DNA of 48,057 bases from Candidatus Thermoplasmatota archaeon (GCA_038884455.1 JAWABU010000009.1:1-48057), one strand, 5' to 3'; shown: positions 24,309-31,937, numbered from the stretch's first letter. Made by a program: numbers and translations. The notes: a model not told the origin generated them from the sequence alone.

Positions 24309-24488
24309 ATGAAAAAGTTCATTCAAACTGGTAAAATCAATGGTTTTTTGTACTGCGTTCAATGTATAGATGGTGAAACAGTTACAGCAACTATAACGTT
24401 GAATAACGTAGAAGAAACACGAGAATTCGTAACTCGTTCTGCTGCCGAAGAATGGGTTTTGATAAAAACTTTGAAATTTTTTGATTAA
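24309..24488 (+). CDS. 59-residue hypothetical protein
   Basis: ATG 24309 with AAAGG in the preceding bases; ends TAA 24486-24488. The sequence (CVQCIDGETVTATITLNNVEETREFVTRSAAEEW) looks like a small beta-beta-alpha domain. Unknown role; follows the radical SAM gene by 42 bases. Confidence 0.55.
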   Translation: MKKFIQTGKINGFLYCVQCIDGETVTATITLNNVEETREFVTRSAAEEWVLIKTLKFFD

Positions 24489-24576
24489 AAACTTTGAGTC
24501 TGAAATTTTGTTACATCGACTGGAAAGTGGTATAATACCAGAAGTAATGGTAGATTCTAATATATAATGAGTGAAG

Positions 24577-24765
24577 ATGAGTCCCCCAGCGGCGACAGCA
24601 TCTCTACTATTAGCAAAAAAAGTACTTCCGTCAGCAGTTAAAGATGCGATTGTTTGTATCAAAAATAATTTGAGTATTGATTTAGATGATGATAATCTTA
24701 TTGCAGTGTTAAAAGACGAAGTGCAGCAGCTTCTTTGGTGTAAAAATACCTCGTTAAATATCTAA
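24577..24765 (+). CDS. hypothetical small helical protein
   Basis: 62 residues from ATG 24577 (GTG 24571 possible). Ala/Leu-rich helix followed by an acidic helix (DLDDDNLIAVLKDEVQQLL). Last plus-strand gene before the strand switch; it overlaps the 3' end of the convergent gene by 12 bases. Confidence 0.5.
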   Translation: MSPPAATASLLLAKKVLPSAVKDAIVCIKNNLSIDLDDDNLIAVLKDEVQQLLWCKNTSLNI

Positions 24766-24948
24766 AACTTTGATTTTTGTGATACCATCAATAAGTATAA
24801 TATCAGAATTAAAGTAATAGACAGGACCAAAATAAAGCTGACCATTTATCTTCCGCTTTCCGTTCCAGGTACGAAACAACTCAGCTGGGACCTCTTTCCA
24901 CCGTCTGTTGATATAAATTTCGTGTTTAATTTGAATTTGCTGCGTCAT
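24754..24948 (-). CDS. hypothetical small protein
   Basis: 64 residues, mostly short beta strands with aromatic residues (RRWKEVPAELFRTWNGKRKINGQLYFGPVYYF). Four bases after the stop of the next upstream minus gene, so co-transcribed. Unknown. Confidence 0.55.
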   Translation of the reverse strand: MTQQIQIKHEIYINRRWKEVPAELFRTWNGKRKINGQLYFGPVYYFNSDIILIDGITKIKVLDI

Positions 24949-24951
24949 ACA

Positions 24952-25671
24952 TTAGGCAATATCTAAAATATTCCCCAATTCCCATAGCAATTGTGGGATA
25001 TTTGGAACAATTCTTATACTTTGGTTGCCAGAAACAGGGGTTGATCTATAATTGATAATACGCATTATAAGTTCTTTTGCTTCTGGTTTGAATTTAAAAA
25101 TTTTGATTACATCAAAACGCTCTCGTTCCCACCTTGTTTTCAACGCTGATTTACCGTTTGGTTCAACACCAATTTTAACAACATTTAGAGGATAATTTTT
25201 TTCATGTATTAAAAATAAGATAGCAGAGGCACGATATGCCTCTTGTTGTGCTTTAGTCCTTTCAATTGGTTTGCTTCCTAACCAATGACGCCAATCTACC
25301 CATTGTTTTTTGTATGCAGAGATTAAATCTGGTCGACTTGGAATATCTAATGGAATCTTATCTTTATTGTTTTTAAAGTAATTTTTCCATTCAATAGAAT
25401 TTTTTAGTTTTAACGAATGAGCCCATAACATCGCTTCGTGGTACGGCCGACATTGTCTTTTTTTCGGATTATGTAAAAAAGTATTTTTATTACCAAGAAA
25501 ATCATTCCACCCTTTCCATTCTTTTTTATAAACACGATACGGCCATTTAGGAATATTTGGGCGCGACGTATCCCACCACTTTTTATAAAGTGAAACCGAG
25601 GAAATCATTTCTTCTTGTACTAATTCTTTTGCTTCTTCAAATGAAAGAAAACCTTTTTTATGCGCTGGCAT
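24952..25671 (-). CDS. protein with phage-integrase repeat units
   Basis: 239 residues. Two copies of the repeat seen in some phage integrases, endonucleases and methyltransferases: FLSFEEAKELV...WPYRVYKKEWKGWNDFLG, and YHEAMLWAHSL...IEWKNYF, ending KKQWVDWRHWLG. Such W-rich 50-residue units are thought to bind DNA. The C-terminal 80 residues (ILFLIHEKNYPLNVVKIGVEP...) resemble a GIY-YIG-like or nuclease-associated start but lack a convincing catalytic set. DNA binding is inferred from the repeats; catalysis is open. Confidence 0.7.
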   Translation of the reverse strand: MPAHKKGFLSFEEAKELVQEEMISSVSLYKKWWDTSRPNIPKWPYRVYKKEWKGWNDFLGNKNTFLHNPKKRQCRPYHEAMLWAHSLKLKNSIEWKNYFKNNKDKIPLDIPSRPDLISAYKKQWVDWRHWLGSKPIERTKAQQEAYRASAILFLIHEKNYPLNVVKIGVEPNGKSALKTRWERERFDVIKIFKFKPEAKELIMRIINYRSTPVSGNQSIRIVPNIPQLLWELGNILDIA

Positions 25672-25779
25672 GTTATTATTTAGTTTATGTTAATTTGGGT
25701 GTTACCTAGAATATGTTGCAAAAAATTTCAAGAAGTTTTATTATACACTATAAAATCTTTTGCTTAAAAGGTAAAAATA

Positions 25780-26040
25780 ATGTATTGGAACCATAGAGTA
25801 TTCAAAATACCTTCCGAATACGAATCTTGTTATGAGATACGTGAAGTTTATTACAACGAAGATGGTACAATACATGGTACAACAGTTCATGCTGTTGCTC
25901 CGCGTGGCAATTCTATTGAAAGTCTCAAAAAAGTTATTGGATGGATGCTTCAATCCACTGAGTATCCCATTCTCGAAGAAGACAAAATTCAATACGTTTA
26001 TTATGAAGATGGAGACCCAGATCCGGACGAGATTTATTAA
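25780..26040 (+). CDS. hypothetical phage protein
   Basis: 86 residues. YYNEDGTIHGTTVHAVAPRG, then ESLKKVIGWMLQSTEYPILEE, matches a small family common in marine T4-like phages (VYYDxxG...SxEELxxxLxxML.A...PVL). Unknown function. A lone plus-strand gene between two minus-strand groups. The upstream 100 bases are AT-rich with TATA-like strings but no clear box pair. Confidence 0.7.
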   Translation: MYWNHRVFKIPSEYESCYEIREVYYNEDGTIHGTTVHAVAPRGNSIESLKKVIGWMLQSTEYPILEEDKIQYVYYEDGDPDPDEIY

Positions 26041-26054
26041 GGTAAACAAGTAGT

Positions 26055-26324
26055 TTACTTTATACTTCCGAATCTGATTAATAAACGGTTGCGTTCTTTT
26101 TTAGGTATATACTTTTCAACAAAGTTCCATGCTTCTCTATCGTCAGCGAAGATAACAGCTTTACTTTTATCAAGAGTCCATAGCCTTGCACCATTTTGCG
26201 CAAACCCCGCAAACATATAATAATCCCCATCATCCATCAATAAAGTAATCAATCGAAAAGTTTCGTATTGTACTTCTTGTCCATGCCAATTCCATGCGTT
26301 ACGAATTAAATTAATTTGCCTCAT
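26055..26324 (-). CDS. hypothetical protein
   Basis: 89 residues with a beta-rich N-half (YETFRLITLLMDDGDYYMFAG) and a C-terminal helix. Its start overlaps the stop of the secreted protein gene by four bases (ATGA-type coupling). Unknown role. Confidence 0.6.
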   Translation of the reverse strand: MRQINLIRNAWNWHGQEVQYETFRLITLLMDDGDYYMFAGFAQNGARLWTLDKSKAVIFADDREAWNFVEKYIPKKERNRLLIRFGSIK

Positions 26325-27370
26325 CGTCTACTCTTTTGAAGATATTCTGGCTTATCATCCCATATTACGGAAGGTATATTTTCATTCTCATCAATTTCAG
26401 TATTACACGATCTTGGAATGCCAAAAACTGGTGCTGTTAAAATTTGATTATTATGAAAAGCAATTCGCCTACACATAAAATTAAGATGTTCTGGTCCTTC
26501 TAACTCACTCAAGGGTGTTGATATTATGATTTTTGATAGAAACAATGCAATAAGTTTCTCTAAATTATCTTTTTCGTTTGTTGTGCAATTAGTGCAATTT
26601 TCCGATAAAAATTTTGTAATTGCAGCGGCAATCATGTTTGGCCCGTTTATATTCCTATCACACGAAAGATCTTTTGTTGGACATACTGCATGCATAAAAC
26701 CTAATGTTTCCCCATTACCATCACTATGTCTAGCTTCGTGAAAAAGCAAAGCAATACGATATATTGTACGAATGCGCGAATCCCATGCTACATCTTGCGG
26801 AAAAGGGTTATTGTTGAAGAAGTCTTCATTCAAAATAATTACACCAACACGAGGAGAATTTGCTGGGTATACAGTATTGTTTATTTTAATACCCAGAATT
26901 ATATTTGATAATTTCCCTGTTTGATATACAAGTGTTCCAAGATTGAAAGCCATCAATTTACTTTCTTTTTCGTGTGAATGTAATTTTGTCTGCTGATCTT
27001 CGGAAGGTATTTGTTCATTAAATGGTAACGTTGGATTTGTTGCAACGGCATTTTCATTAACAACAACGAAAGAAATTTTTTTATCCTCAAGTTGACTTCC
27101 GTGTATTAATATTTTAATTCTAGTGTGAAGCCATTTAAATAATACCTCACTTGTAACTTTATTTGTTTCAGTAATAATATTTAAAAATTTAACTTGCTTT
27201 TTCGGATCAATATACGTCATTAAAAAGTTAATATCATGTTTAAGAATTTTAAGTTGCTCGTCTGATATACTACTTGATACTTGAATATCATCAGTTTGTT
27301 GTCTTCCTATTTTATCTGCGTAAGTGATGCAGGGGAATATCAATAGGGCTATTAAAATTATTGTTTTCAT
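26321..27370 (-). CDS. secreted HExxH metallopeptidase-like protein
   Basis: 349 residues. A clear signal peptide (MKTIILIALLIFPCITYADK) with Ala cleavage site predicts export to the periplasm or beyond. At about residue 214 it has LLFHEARHSDGNG, an HExxH zinc-protease motif, followed by GFMHAVCP and several Cys (KDLSCDRN, ENCTNCTT), which fit disulfides outside the cytoplasm. HEARHSDGNG...GF.HAxCP recalls uncharacterised secreted bacterial proteins. The third zinc ligand was not fixed. Possible roles: lysis or envelope remodelling. A rare class for a phage. Confidence 0.75.
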   Translation of the reverse strand: MKTIILIALLIFPCITYADKIGRQQTDDIQVSSSISDEQLKILKHDINFLMTYIDPKKQVKFLNIITETNKVTSEVLFKWLHTRIKILIHGSQLEDKKISFVVVNENAVATNPTLPFNEQIPSEDQQTKLHSHEKESKLMAFNLGTLVYQTGKLSNIILGIKINNTVYPANSPRVGVIILNEDFFNNNPFPQDVAWDSRIRTIYRIALLFHEARHSDGNGETLGFMHAVCPTKDLSCDRNINGPNMIAAAITKFLSENCTNCTTNEKDNLEKLIALFLSKIIISTPLSELEGPEHLNFMCRRIAFHNNQILTAPVFGIPRSCNTEIDENENIPSVIWDDKPEYLQKSRR

Positions 27371-27594
27371 ATGACTAATGTTGAATATCGGATTTTGGCT
27401 TGAATATCAAAATAGCTATTATCGACAATTAATATATGAGGATAATTATTTTCAAGAAATTTTTCTGCTTCGCTTATTGAATTAAACGTTTCTGTTAGTG
27501 TAAAAGGTGATTTGTTGTAATCAAGTAAAATTGAAATTATTACACGATTACAACTACAACAAACACTCCGTTCAATTTTTGTCAATTTTTGCAA
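27367..27594 (-). CDS. hypothetical protein, start uncertain
   Basis: About 75 residues starting at TTG 27594, with no good ATG in frame. N-terminal CCSCNR could be part of a metal site; the rest is alpha/beta (SISEAEKFLENNYPHILIVD). Overlaps the ATG of the secreted HExxH gene, so it belongs to that transcript. A separate frame starting with ATG at about 27609 also exists, so a frameshift near the start is possible. Confidence 0.5.
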   Translation of the reverse strand: MQKLTKIERSVCCSCNRVIISILLDYNKSPFTLTETFNSISEAEKFLENNYPHILIVDNSYFDIQAKIRYSTLVI

Positions 27595-27699
27595 TTCCGT
27601 TTTGTGTCATAGGTAATATTCTATTACTTTAATATTTATGATACAACTTTTCGCTGTTAATATATATTTTAATTACAAAGTGTATCTATCACTGACTAA

Positions 27700-28644
27700 T
27701 TATAAACCACCGTGGTTAGTTGACGCTGTACCCCTTGAGTAATTAGATTTAATTAATGTTGTTCCTGCAACAACAGTGTTAGTCGCATAAGTGTATTTTT
27801 GTGATCCTGTTTGATCCGAAAAGCAATATACACCAAACGTTGTTCCGCTAATGGCGGCTGCTGTTGTTGCTGCTACCAACGTCGTTCCGGTTACTGCTGT
27901 TTCGGATGAATATGTTATTTTTTTTGTTGGAAAACCCATGGCACCGTTGTCATTACCACCACCAAATACACCAACTGTTGAATCGCCGCATGCTCCATGG
28001 TCTCTACGTGCAATACCAAGCGATGTTATAGTTGTCATCGTTTCACCAGAATATAAAAACTTATGTGTTACTGATGTGGAACTTCCGTCATATACTTGGT
28101 TACCTGTACCGTTAAGTACACTATTTTGACCACCATGAAAAATCGCTTTGGTTGTATTACCAGCGCCTGCAAGACCAGCTAACCCTTGTGTTAAACTAGA
28201 AGTTGAAACAACTGTATCATTTGAATACGTATATTTGTCTGTTACTGCGGATACAGTCCAATATGGTATATATCTTCGGCCACCTGTATATATTCCAAAA
28301 GTACTATTATTTGCTGCAGCTAATAATTCTCTATTGCTTGTTAATCCTGTTGAAGAAGTTACAGTGTTGTTTGACCATTGATATCTTTCTGTTGGGAAGC
28401 TGGAAGTTCCACTACCAGAGCCGACAAGATAAGCCGTTGTTGATGTACTGGTACCAGCACCAGCCGGACGGATATAAGTTAATGTTGTACCTGAACTTAC
28501 TACACCATTACTTAAATTATATAATTCAACTGTATTAGAAGGACTAACCCAACCACCACCACTGTATCCGTTATTGCCACCAAAAAACATTCCCTTTTCA
28601 CTAAGGGTTCCGACAAAAAAGGGTGTGCAGAATATTAGACACAT
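27700..28644 (-). CDS. Kelch-like beta-propeller tail protein
   Basis: 314 residues made of about six repeats with the pattern YxYSxxTVxxxTxLxxxRxxxAAxGNxTxGxFxGG (for example DKYTYSNDTVVSTSSL, FLYSGETMTTITSL, KYTYATNTVVAGTTL). This is the Kelch-like propeller seen in phage tail-fibre and adsorption proteins. Its start codon directly follows the stop of a short gene carrying one repeat of the same type, and both end in GGL. Late promoter at 28811. Receptor binding is the likely role. Confidence 0.8.
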   Translation of the reverse strand: MCLIFCTPFFVGTLSEKGMFFGGNNGYSGGGWVSPSNTVELYNLSNGVVSSGTTLTYIRPAGAGTSTSTTAYLVGSGSGTSSFPTERYQWSNNTVTSSTGLTSNRELLAAANNSTFGIYTGGRRYIPYWTVSAVTDKYTYSNDTVVSTSSLTQGLAGLAGAGNTTKAIFHGGQNSVLNGTGNQVYDGSSTSVTHKFLYSGETMTTITSLGIARRDHGACGDSTVGVFGGGNDNGAMGFPTKKITYSSETAVTGTTLVAATTAAAISGTTFGVYCFSDQTGSQKYTYATNTVVAGTTLIKSNYSRGTASTNHGGL

Positions 28645-28782
28645 TTATAAACCACCAAGTGCAGTACCCGAAACGACTGTTTCAGGAGAATAAACGTATT
28701 TGTCTGTGACAGCGTTATAACCACCCATGAATAGACCGGTTTGAACAAACAATAACTGAAATGGTTGTATATGAATTAGCAT
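28645..28782 (-). CDS. 45-residue single Kelch-like repeat protein
   Basis: ATG 28782 after AAGGAAAAAAG. The product ends GGYNAVTDKYVYSPETVVSG, then TALGGL: one propeller blade like those in the next gene. TAA is followed immediately by the next ATG. It may be the first blade of a split protein or a duplicated fragment. Confidence 0.65.
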   Translation of the reverse strand: MLIHIQPFQLLFVQTGLFMGGYNAVTDKYVYSPETVVSGTALGGL

Positions 28783-28810
28783 TCTTTTTTCCTTATAAGA
28801 GAGATATACT

Positions 28811-28818
28811 TATTTATA
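28811..28818 (-). promoter_or_regulatory. T4-type late promoter box TATAAATA (minus strand)
   Basis: TATAAATA reads right to left here, 28 bases before ATG 28782 of the Kelch-type pair. Confidence 0.65.
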
Positions 28819-28975
28819 TTTATTTATGCTAAACCAAAAAAAAATAAGCGAGCATTGCACTCGTCTTCAAGAAGATGTGGTTTAGATTGTAACTTCTTTG
28901 TTTTAAACAAAAATTTCTTCTTTTACCCTCTAATTATATATATTACATTCTTAATGTTTTATTGAGAATGTTGTT

Positions 28976-29212
28976 ATGAGCTTGAAAGATTTATTAGATA
29001 ATGAGGATACTATCATTTAAAATGCTGCTCTTGTTTTGCAGGAATTAAATGAATCTTTAGCATTAAAATGCCTTCGACAAGAAGAATATGCAAAATTGGT
29101 TGATGATCTTCTTAATCTAGAACAAATTAATAAACTCCAAAATATTGAACGCAAGTCTCATATCGAAGAAGCATATGTTTTACTTCGTAAATTTGTAGTA
29201 GACGCTGCTTAA
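28976..29212 (+). pseudogene. 79-codon helical gene interrupted by TAA at codon 15
   Basis: From ATG 28976 the frame reads MSLKDLLDNEDTII, then TAA (29018-29020), then continues in the same frame with good helix (NAALVLQELNESLALKCL...) to TAA 29210. A single C-to-T change (CAA to TAA) explains the stop. Also possible: readthrough, or translation from an internal start. No other gene in 28819-29322. Confidence 0.55.
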
Positions 29213-29322
29213 TCGTTCTTTAAATTGTTATCGATTTGTGGGAAATCGTGAGTACCATGGTTTAATACTGATCCTGAACCGTACACTTGCTTAAGTGTCT
29301 ACAGATGTTCAGGTAAGCATAA

Positions 29323-29399
29323 TGGTGCCCAAGGTGGGACTCGAACCCACACTGTCGTGATTTTAAGTCACGTGCCTCTGCCGATTGCGCTACTTGGGC
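29323..29399 (-). tRNA. tRNA-Leu-type, anticodon TAA, short variable loop, CCA encoded
   Basis: 77 nt. Acceptor GCCCAAG / CTTGGGC, discriminator A, encoded CCA. Anticodon stem CGTGA / TCACG, loop CTTAAAA, so anticodon TAA reading UUA. T arm GTGGG-TTCGAGT-CCCAC. The D arm (AATCGGCAGAGGCA) looks like tRNA-Leu, yet the variable region is only about five bases (ACAGT) instead of the long arm of leucine tRNAs. Charging by LeuRS is therefore uncertain. Confidence 0.9.
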
Positions 29400-29462
29400 T
29401 TTTTATTCCACCAGTAAGAAACTTAAACTTCTTTCCATCTAAGATTAAGTTTGTTTTTTTCA

Positions 29463-29796
29463 CTACATCTTATTTACGTTAATCAGATCAATTCTCAACG
29501 GACGGTCATGATCCATGACCGTTAGATTTTGTACAACATCATCAATCAATACGACATGATCTTCTTGTGTAAGAAGGGCCCAATCAATGAAAGCACGTTG
29601 TTTACCCCAGATTGTGGTGAACTCGGTTACCTCCATCATCGTTCCATGTTTCCAGAACACTTGCTATTTCAATTGCTTGTTTGATACCATGCTGTACAAA
29701 ATCTTCTTGATCTTTGTCGTTCCACACAGCAAATGAAAAAATACCAACCTTTTTAAGTTGACGCTGTTCAATCCAATTCCAAAGGCCCGAACCACC
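29463..29796 (-). pseudogene. decayed gene, 5' end missing and frameshifted
   Basis: Minus-strand coding remnant. From 29796 the frame reads GSGLWNWIEQRQLKKVGIFS, then FAVWNDKDQEDFVQHGIKQA. Near 29640-29650 the sense continues in another frame (VTEFTTIWGKQRAFIDWAL, HVVLIDDVVQNLTV) to TAA 29463. Dropping one base in the gatgatggagg stretch joins them. The remnant is blocked upstream by TAG 29797-29799, beyond which lies structured non-coding sequence, so the N-terminal part is gone. The strand pattern KVGIFSFAVWND...VVLIDDVV suggests a HAD-like phosphatase or kinase partner protein. Confidence 0.6.
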
Positions 29797-29799
29797 CTA

Positions 29800-30184
29800 C
29801 TTGTTGGGACTAACTGTGTTTTCTGCATAGATAGCACCCTAGCTATAGGTCCAGTTTTTGCTACCTTTACGTTAACAACGGTGGTTAACTCGTTGCCCTC
29901 GCTCGTTTTACGTTGTAAAAGATTTAACCTTTACAACTATTAATTAGTTGCGACTTATATCAAGGAACAAACTAAGGTTTATTCAACTTGAATGCGCCCC
30001 TTCTCTGGTTAGCCCCACCCAACGCCCCCAGCCACTGCACCTTTTCCGTGCAATCCCTAATTCTATAACTGATGTCGAGAGAATTTCTTATAATCTCCCG
30101 ACGTCTTGAAGTCAGCAAGCGATGATTTGTTCCCTACCTTCTGACTAAAGTAGATGTTTGTCATCCTTCGTTTTATCACCAGTT
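29800..30184 (-). ncRNA. candidate structured RNA, about 385 nt
   Basis: No ORF. Directly behind a strong promoter (30191-30219, minus). Read on the minus strand it holds several good stems: AGTCAG...CTGACT, a 9-bp GTCGGGAGA / TCTCTCGAC hairpin (30074-30102), TGCAC...GTGCA, TTGTAAA...TTTACAA and ATAGC...GCTAT. G+C is above that of neighbouring genes. No tmRNA tag, RNase P or clear group I intron core was found. The 3' end is not defined: no T-run terminator was seen before the decayed gene. Confidence 0.5.
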
Positions 30185-30190
30185 ATGGTT

Positions 30191-30219
30191 ATTATATATA
30201 ATTATAACCCTCAAGTCAA
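30191..30219 (-). promoter_or_regulatory. near-consensus sigma70 promoter (minus)
   Basis: TTGACT, 17 bases including GAGGGT, perfect TATAAT. It drives the candidate RNA at 29.8-30.18 kb and possibly the tRNA beyond. Confidence 0.85.
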
Positions 30220-30281
30220 CATTTTTATTATTTATAAAATGGAGGGAGATAAATAGACATAAAAATGCGCATTTAACGACT

Positions 30282-31034
30282 ATGAAATTAATGGAATTAA
30301 TTACACCCGCAAAAGATATTGAAACACCCATTGGTGCTTTTGTTAAAGGCATGGCATACGAAAAAGACAAAAAACTAACATATAAGGGTAAAAATATAGA
30401 GATACTTGGAGCTGGTATTGAAGGTACCGCTTATCGATTGGAAGATAATCCAAACGTTATCAAAGTGATGACAAGCAATAAAGAAAATCTCGGAAAAATT
30501 CCTTATCTACAGTATATTTTAACTTTATCCAAGTATGCAAAAGAAAATCCTTATTTTCCACGAGTTGACCGTATATCAGAAATACCTATAAATCCAAGTG
30601 AATATAATGTTGTTATTAACAACGTCCATGAAAAAAATCCTGATGTAGCTCAAAAATTTGCTCGAACATTTGCTCGTTACCCTCTATCAAAACTTATTGT
30701 CTTTAAAATGGAACCATTAGTAGAATTTAGTCAAGCAACAAGAGAAGAATTATTAGTTTTATTTCAAAAAATGTTTGGAACAGAACCAACGAAACAATTA
30801 AGCCCAAACGAATTAAGAGAAGAAATTACAAAAATTATCGAAAAAGCAGTGCACGGAAAATATACAGCTGATTATTTAAATCAAATTAAAGATCCGTATC
30901 TTAAAAACGCAATATCATTGATTAAAAAGGTTAGAGCTAAAACTAAGGCCTATGTTGATATCCATAGAGAAAACGTAATGCTCCGTAGAACACCATACGG
31001 ATTACAACTAGTTATTACTGATCCTCTAGTATGA
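30282..31034 (+). CDS. protein-kinase-fold protein with targeting-type N-terminus
   Basis: 250 residues. A Gly-rich loop (LGAGIEGTAYRLED) is followed by VIKVM, whose Lys would hold ATP. Near the C-terminus VDIHRENVMLRR...LVITDPL takes the place of the kinase catalytic loop (HxxN) and DFG-type Asp. This is a reduced kinase or aminoglycoside-phosphotransferase-like fold, as found in several large phages. The start MKLMELITPA is a short amphipathic helix like capsid-targeting peptides, so the protein may be packaged and injected. A GATAAATA box lies about 30 bases upstream. Substrate unknown. Confidence 0.7.
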   Translation: MKLMELITPAKDIETPIGAFVKGMAYEKDKKLTYKGKNIEILGAGIEGTAYRLEDNPNVIKVMTSNKENLGKIPYLQYILTLSKYAKENPYFPRVDRISEIPINPSEYNVVINNVHEKNPDVAQKFARTFARYPLSKLIVFKMEPLVEFSQATREELLVLFQKMFGTEPTKQLSPNELREEITKIIEKAVHGKYTADYLNQIKDPYLKNAISLIKKVRAKTKAYVDIHRENVMLRRTPYGLQLVITDPLV

Positions 31035-31036
31035 GC

Positions 31037-31195
31037 TTAATAATTAGTAAGTTTTGATCTTACAAAGATATAAAGTGCAACAATTCCGGCTGCTATAAAT
31101 ATAATTGTAAAAAGAACGATTGTTATTAAAATTCCCTCTTCAGTAGGAGGAACTACAATCAGCAGAATTGATAGTATGATTAATAAATTAATCAA
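31037..31195 (-). CDS. 52-residue membrane protein, TTG start
   Basis: Two hydrophobic segments (INLLIILSILLIVVP and ILITIVLFTIIFIAAGIVALYIF) joined by PTEEG: a small inner-membrane hairpin protein. TTG 31195 lies four bases after the upstream stop; no ATG in frame. It ends just after the convergent kinase-like gene. Confidence 0.55.
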   Translation of the reverse strand: MINLLIILSILLIVVPPTEEGILITIVLFTIIFIAAGIVALYIFVRSKLTNY

Positions 31196-31198
31196 GAT

Positions 31199-31372
31199 TT
31201 AAATCATTTCACTTTCAAGTTTTACCCTTTCAACGTTTGAAAATGAAACCAAACTGCCGTTTTCGAGAACGAGAAAGTCACTTTTTCCAATCACTCTAAA
31301 AAATTCAGAGTCGCCCTTAAGGCAAACAAAATCACCAATCTCAATACATTCTTGAAGAGCAAGTACACTCAT
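31199..31372 (-). CDS. 57-residue hypothetical protein
   Basis: ATG 31372 lies one base after the stop of the kinase-like gene at 31374. A beta-rich KOW/SH3-like pattern: IGDFVCLKGDSEFFRVIGKS, then DFLVLENGSLVSFSNVERVK. Part of the three-gene unit from the promoter at 31770. Unknown role. Confidence 0.6.
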   Translation of the reverse strand: MSVLALQECIEIGDFVCLKGDSEFFRVIGKSDFLVLENGSLVSFSNVERVKLESEMI

Positions 31373-31373
31373 G

Positions 31374-31739
31374 TTAATCTTCCCATCGATCTTTCATTCT
31401 TTTAATCGTTTCGTCCGGCACACCATGAATATTCTTGTAGTTACCAGTTGCAGTAAGAATCTTCGTTGGATATCCAAGATCTAAGTACGGTTGAAGTTCC
31501 CACTTCCGAGAAAACGTATTGCTAACGACAACATCTTTGCCTTCTTCAAGAGCACGTTTAGTTTGACTAAGACACCATGCATGAGCTTTCGGCAAAAGTG
31601 CAGGTCTAAATTCATACTTACCATCACGTTCAAAATACATATCAGCTTCGAAGTGAAGATAACCTTGCTTAACATATTCTCTTACCATGGTTGATTTACC
31701 GCTATCAGGCAAACCACGAATTAAGATCAGTTGTACCAT
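31374..31739 (-). CDS. P-loop polynucleotide-kinase-like protein
   Basis: 121 residues. Walker A GLPDSGKST at 8-16, then FEADMYF (the Asp of T4 Pnk and other zeta-toxin or AAA_33 kinases), DVVVSNTFSRKWEL, and a lid helix ending RMKDRWED. It corresponds to the kinase domain of T4 polynucleotide kinase without the phosphatase. 5'-OH nucleic acid or small-molecule phosphorylation is possible. Confidence 0.8.
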   Translation of the reverse strand: MVQLILIRGLPDSGKSTMVREYVKQGYLHFEADMYFERDGKYEFRPALLPKAHAWCLSQTKRALEEGKDVVVSNTFSRKWELQPYLDLGYPTKILTATGNYKNIHGVPDETIKRMKDRWED

Positions 31740-31769
31740 TTAATCTTTTTAATTCCCTCGATTTGAGTA

Positions 31770-31798
31770 TTTATACATTAAAAAGGGTCTAAAGTCAA
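31770..31798 (-). promoter_or_regulatory. sigma70 promoter overlapping a TATAAATA box
   Basis: TTGACT, 17 bases including AGACCC, TATAAA (minus). The -10 is also part of TATAAATA, so early and late polymerase could use the same site. 31799-31937 holds no gene. Confidence 0.75.
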
Positions 31799-31937
31799 CA
31801 CCAATGTTCACGATAACTTTTCCTAAAATTTTCTCTGGACTGCTGAAACTTTTTGACAGCTATATGTTGCATACCTAAAACCGTCTTTTGTATCAACACT
31901 CATTCGAAACCACGGTACTGTGAGTCATTGCCACCAC

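Noticed and set aside
24577-24765. Toxin-antitoxin pair with the neighbouring small genes
   Set aside because: No RelE, MazF, HicA or similar motif; the neighbours are convergent rather than an operon.
18576-29212. Alternative genetic code with a reassigned stop
   Set aside because: TAA, TAG and TGA all end clearly delimited genes across the window; only isolated genes are interrupted.
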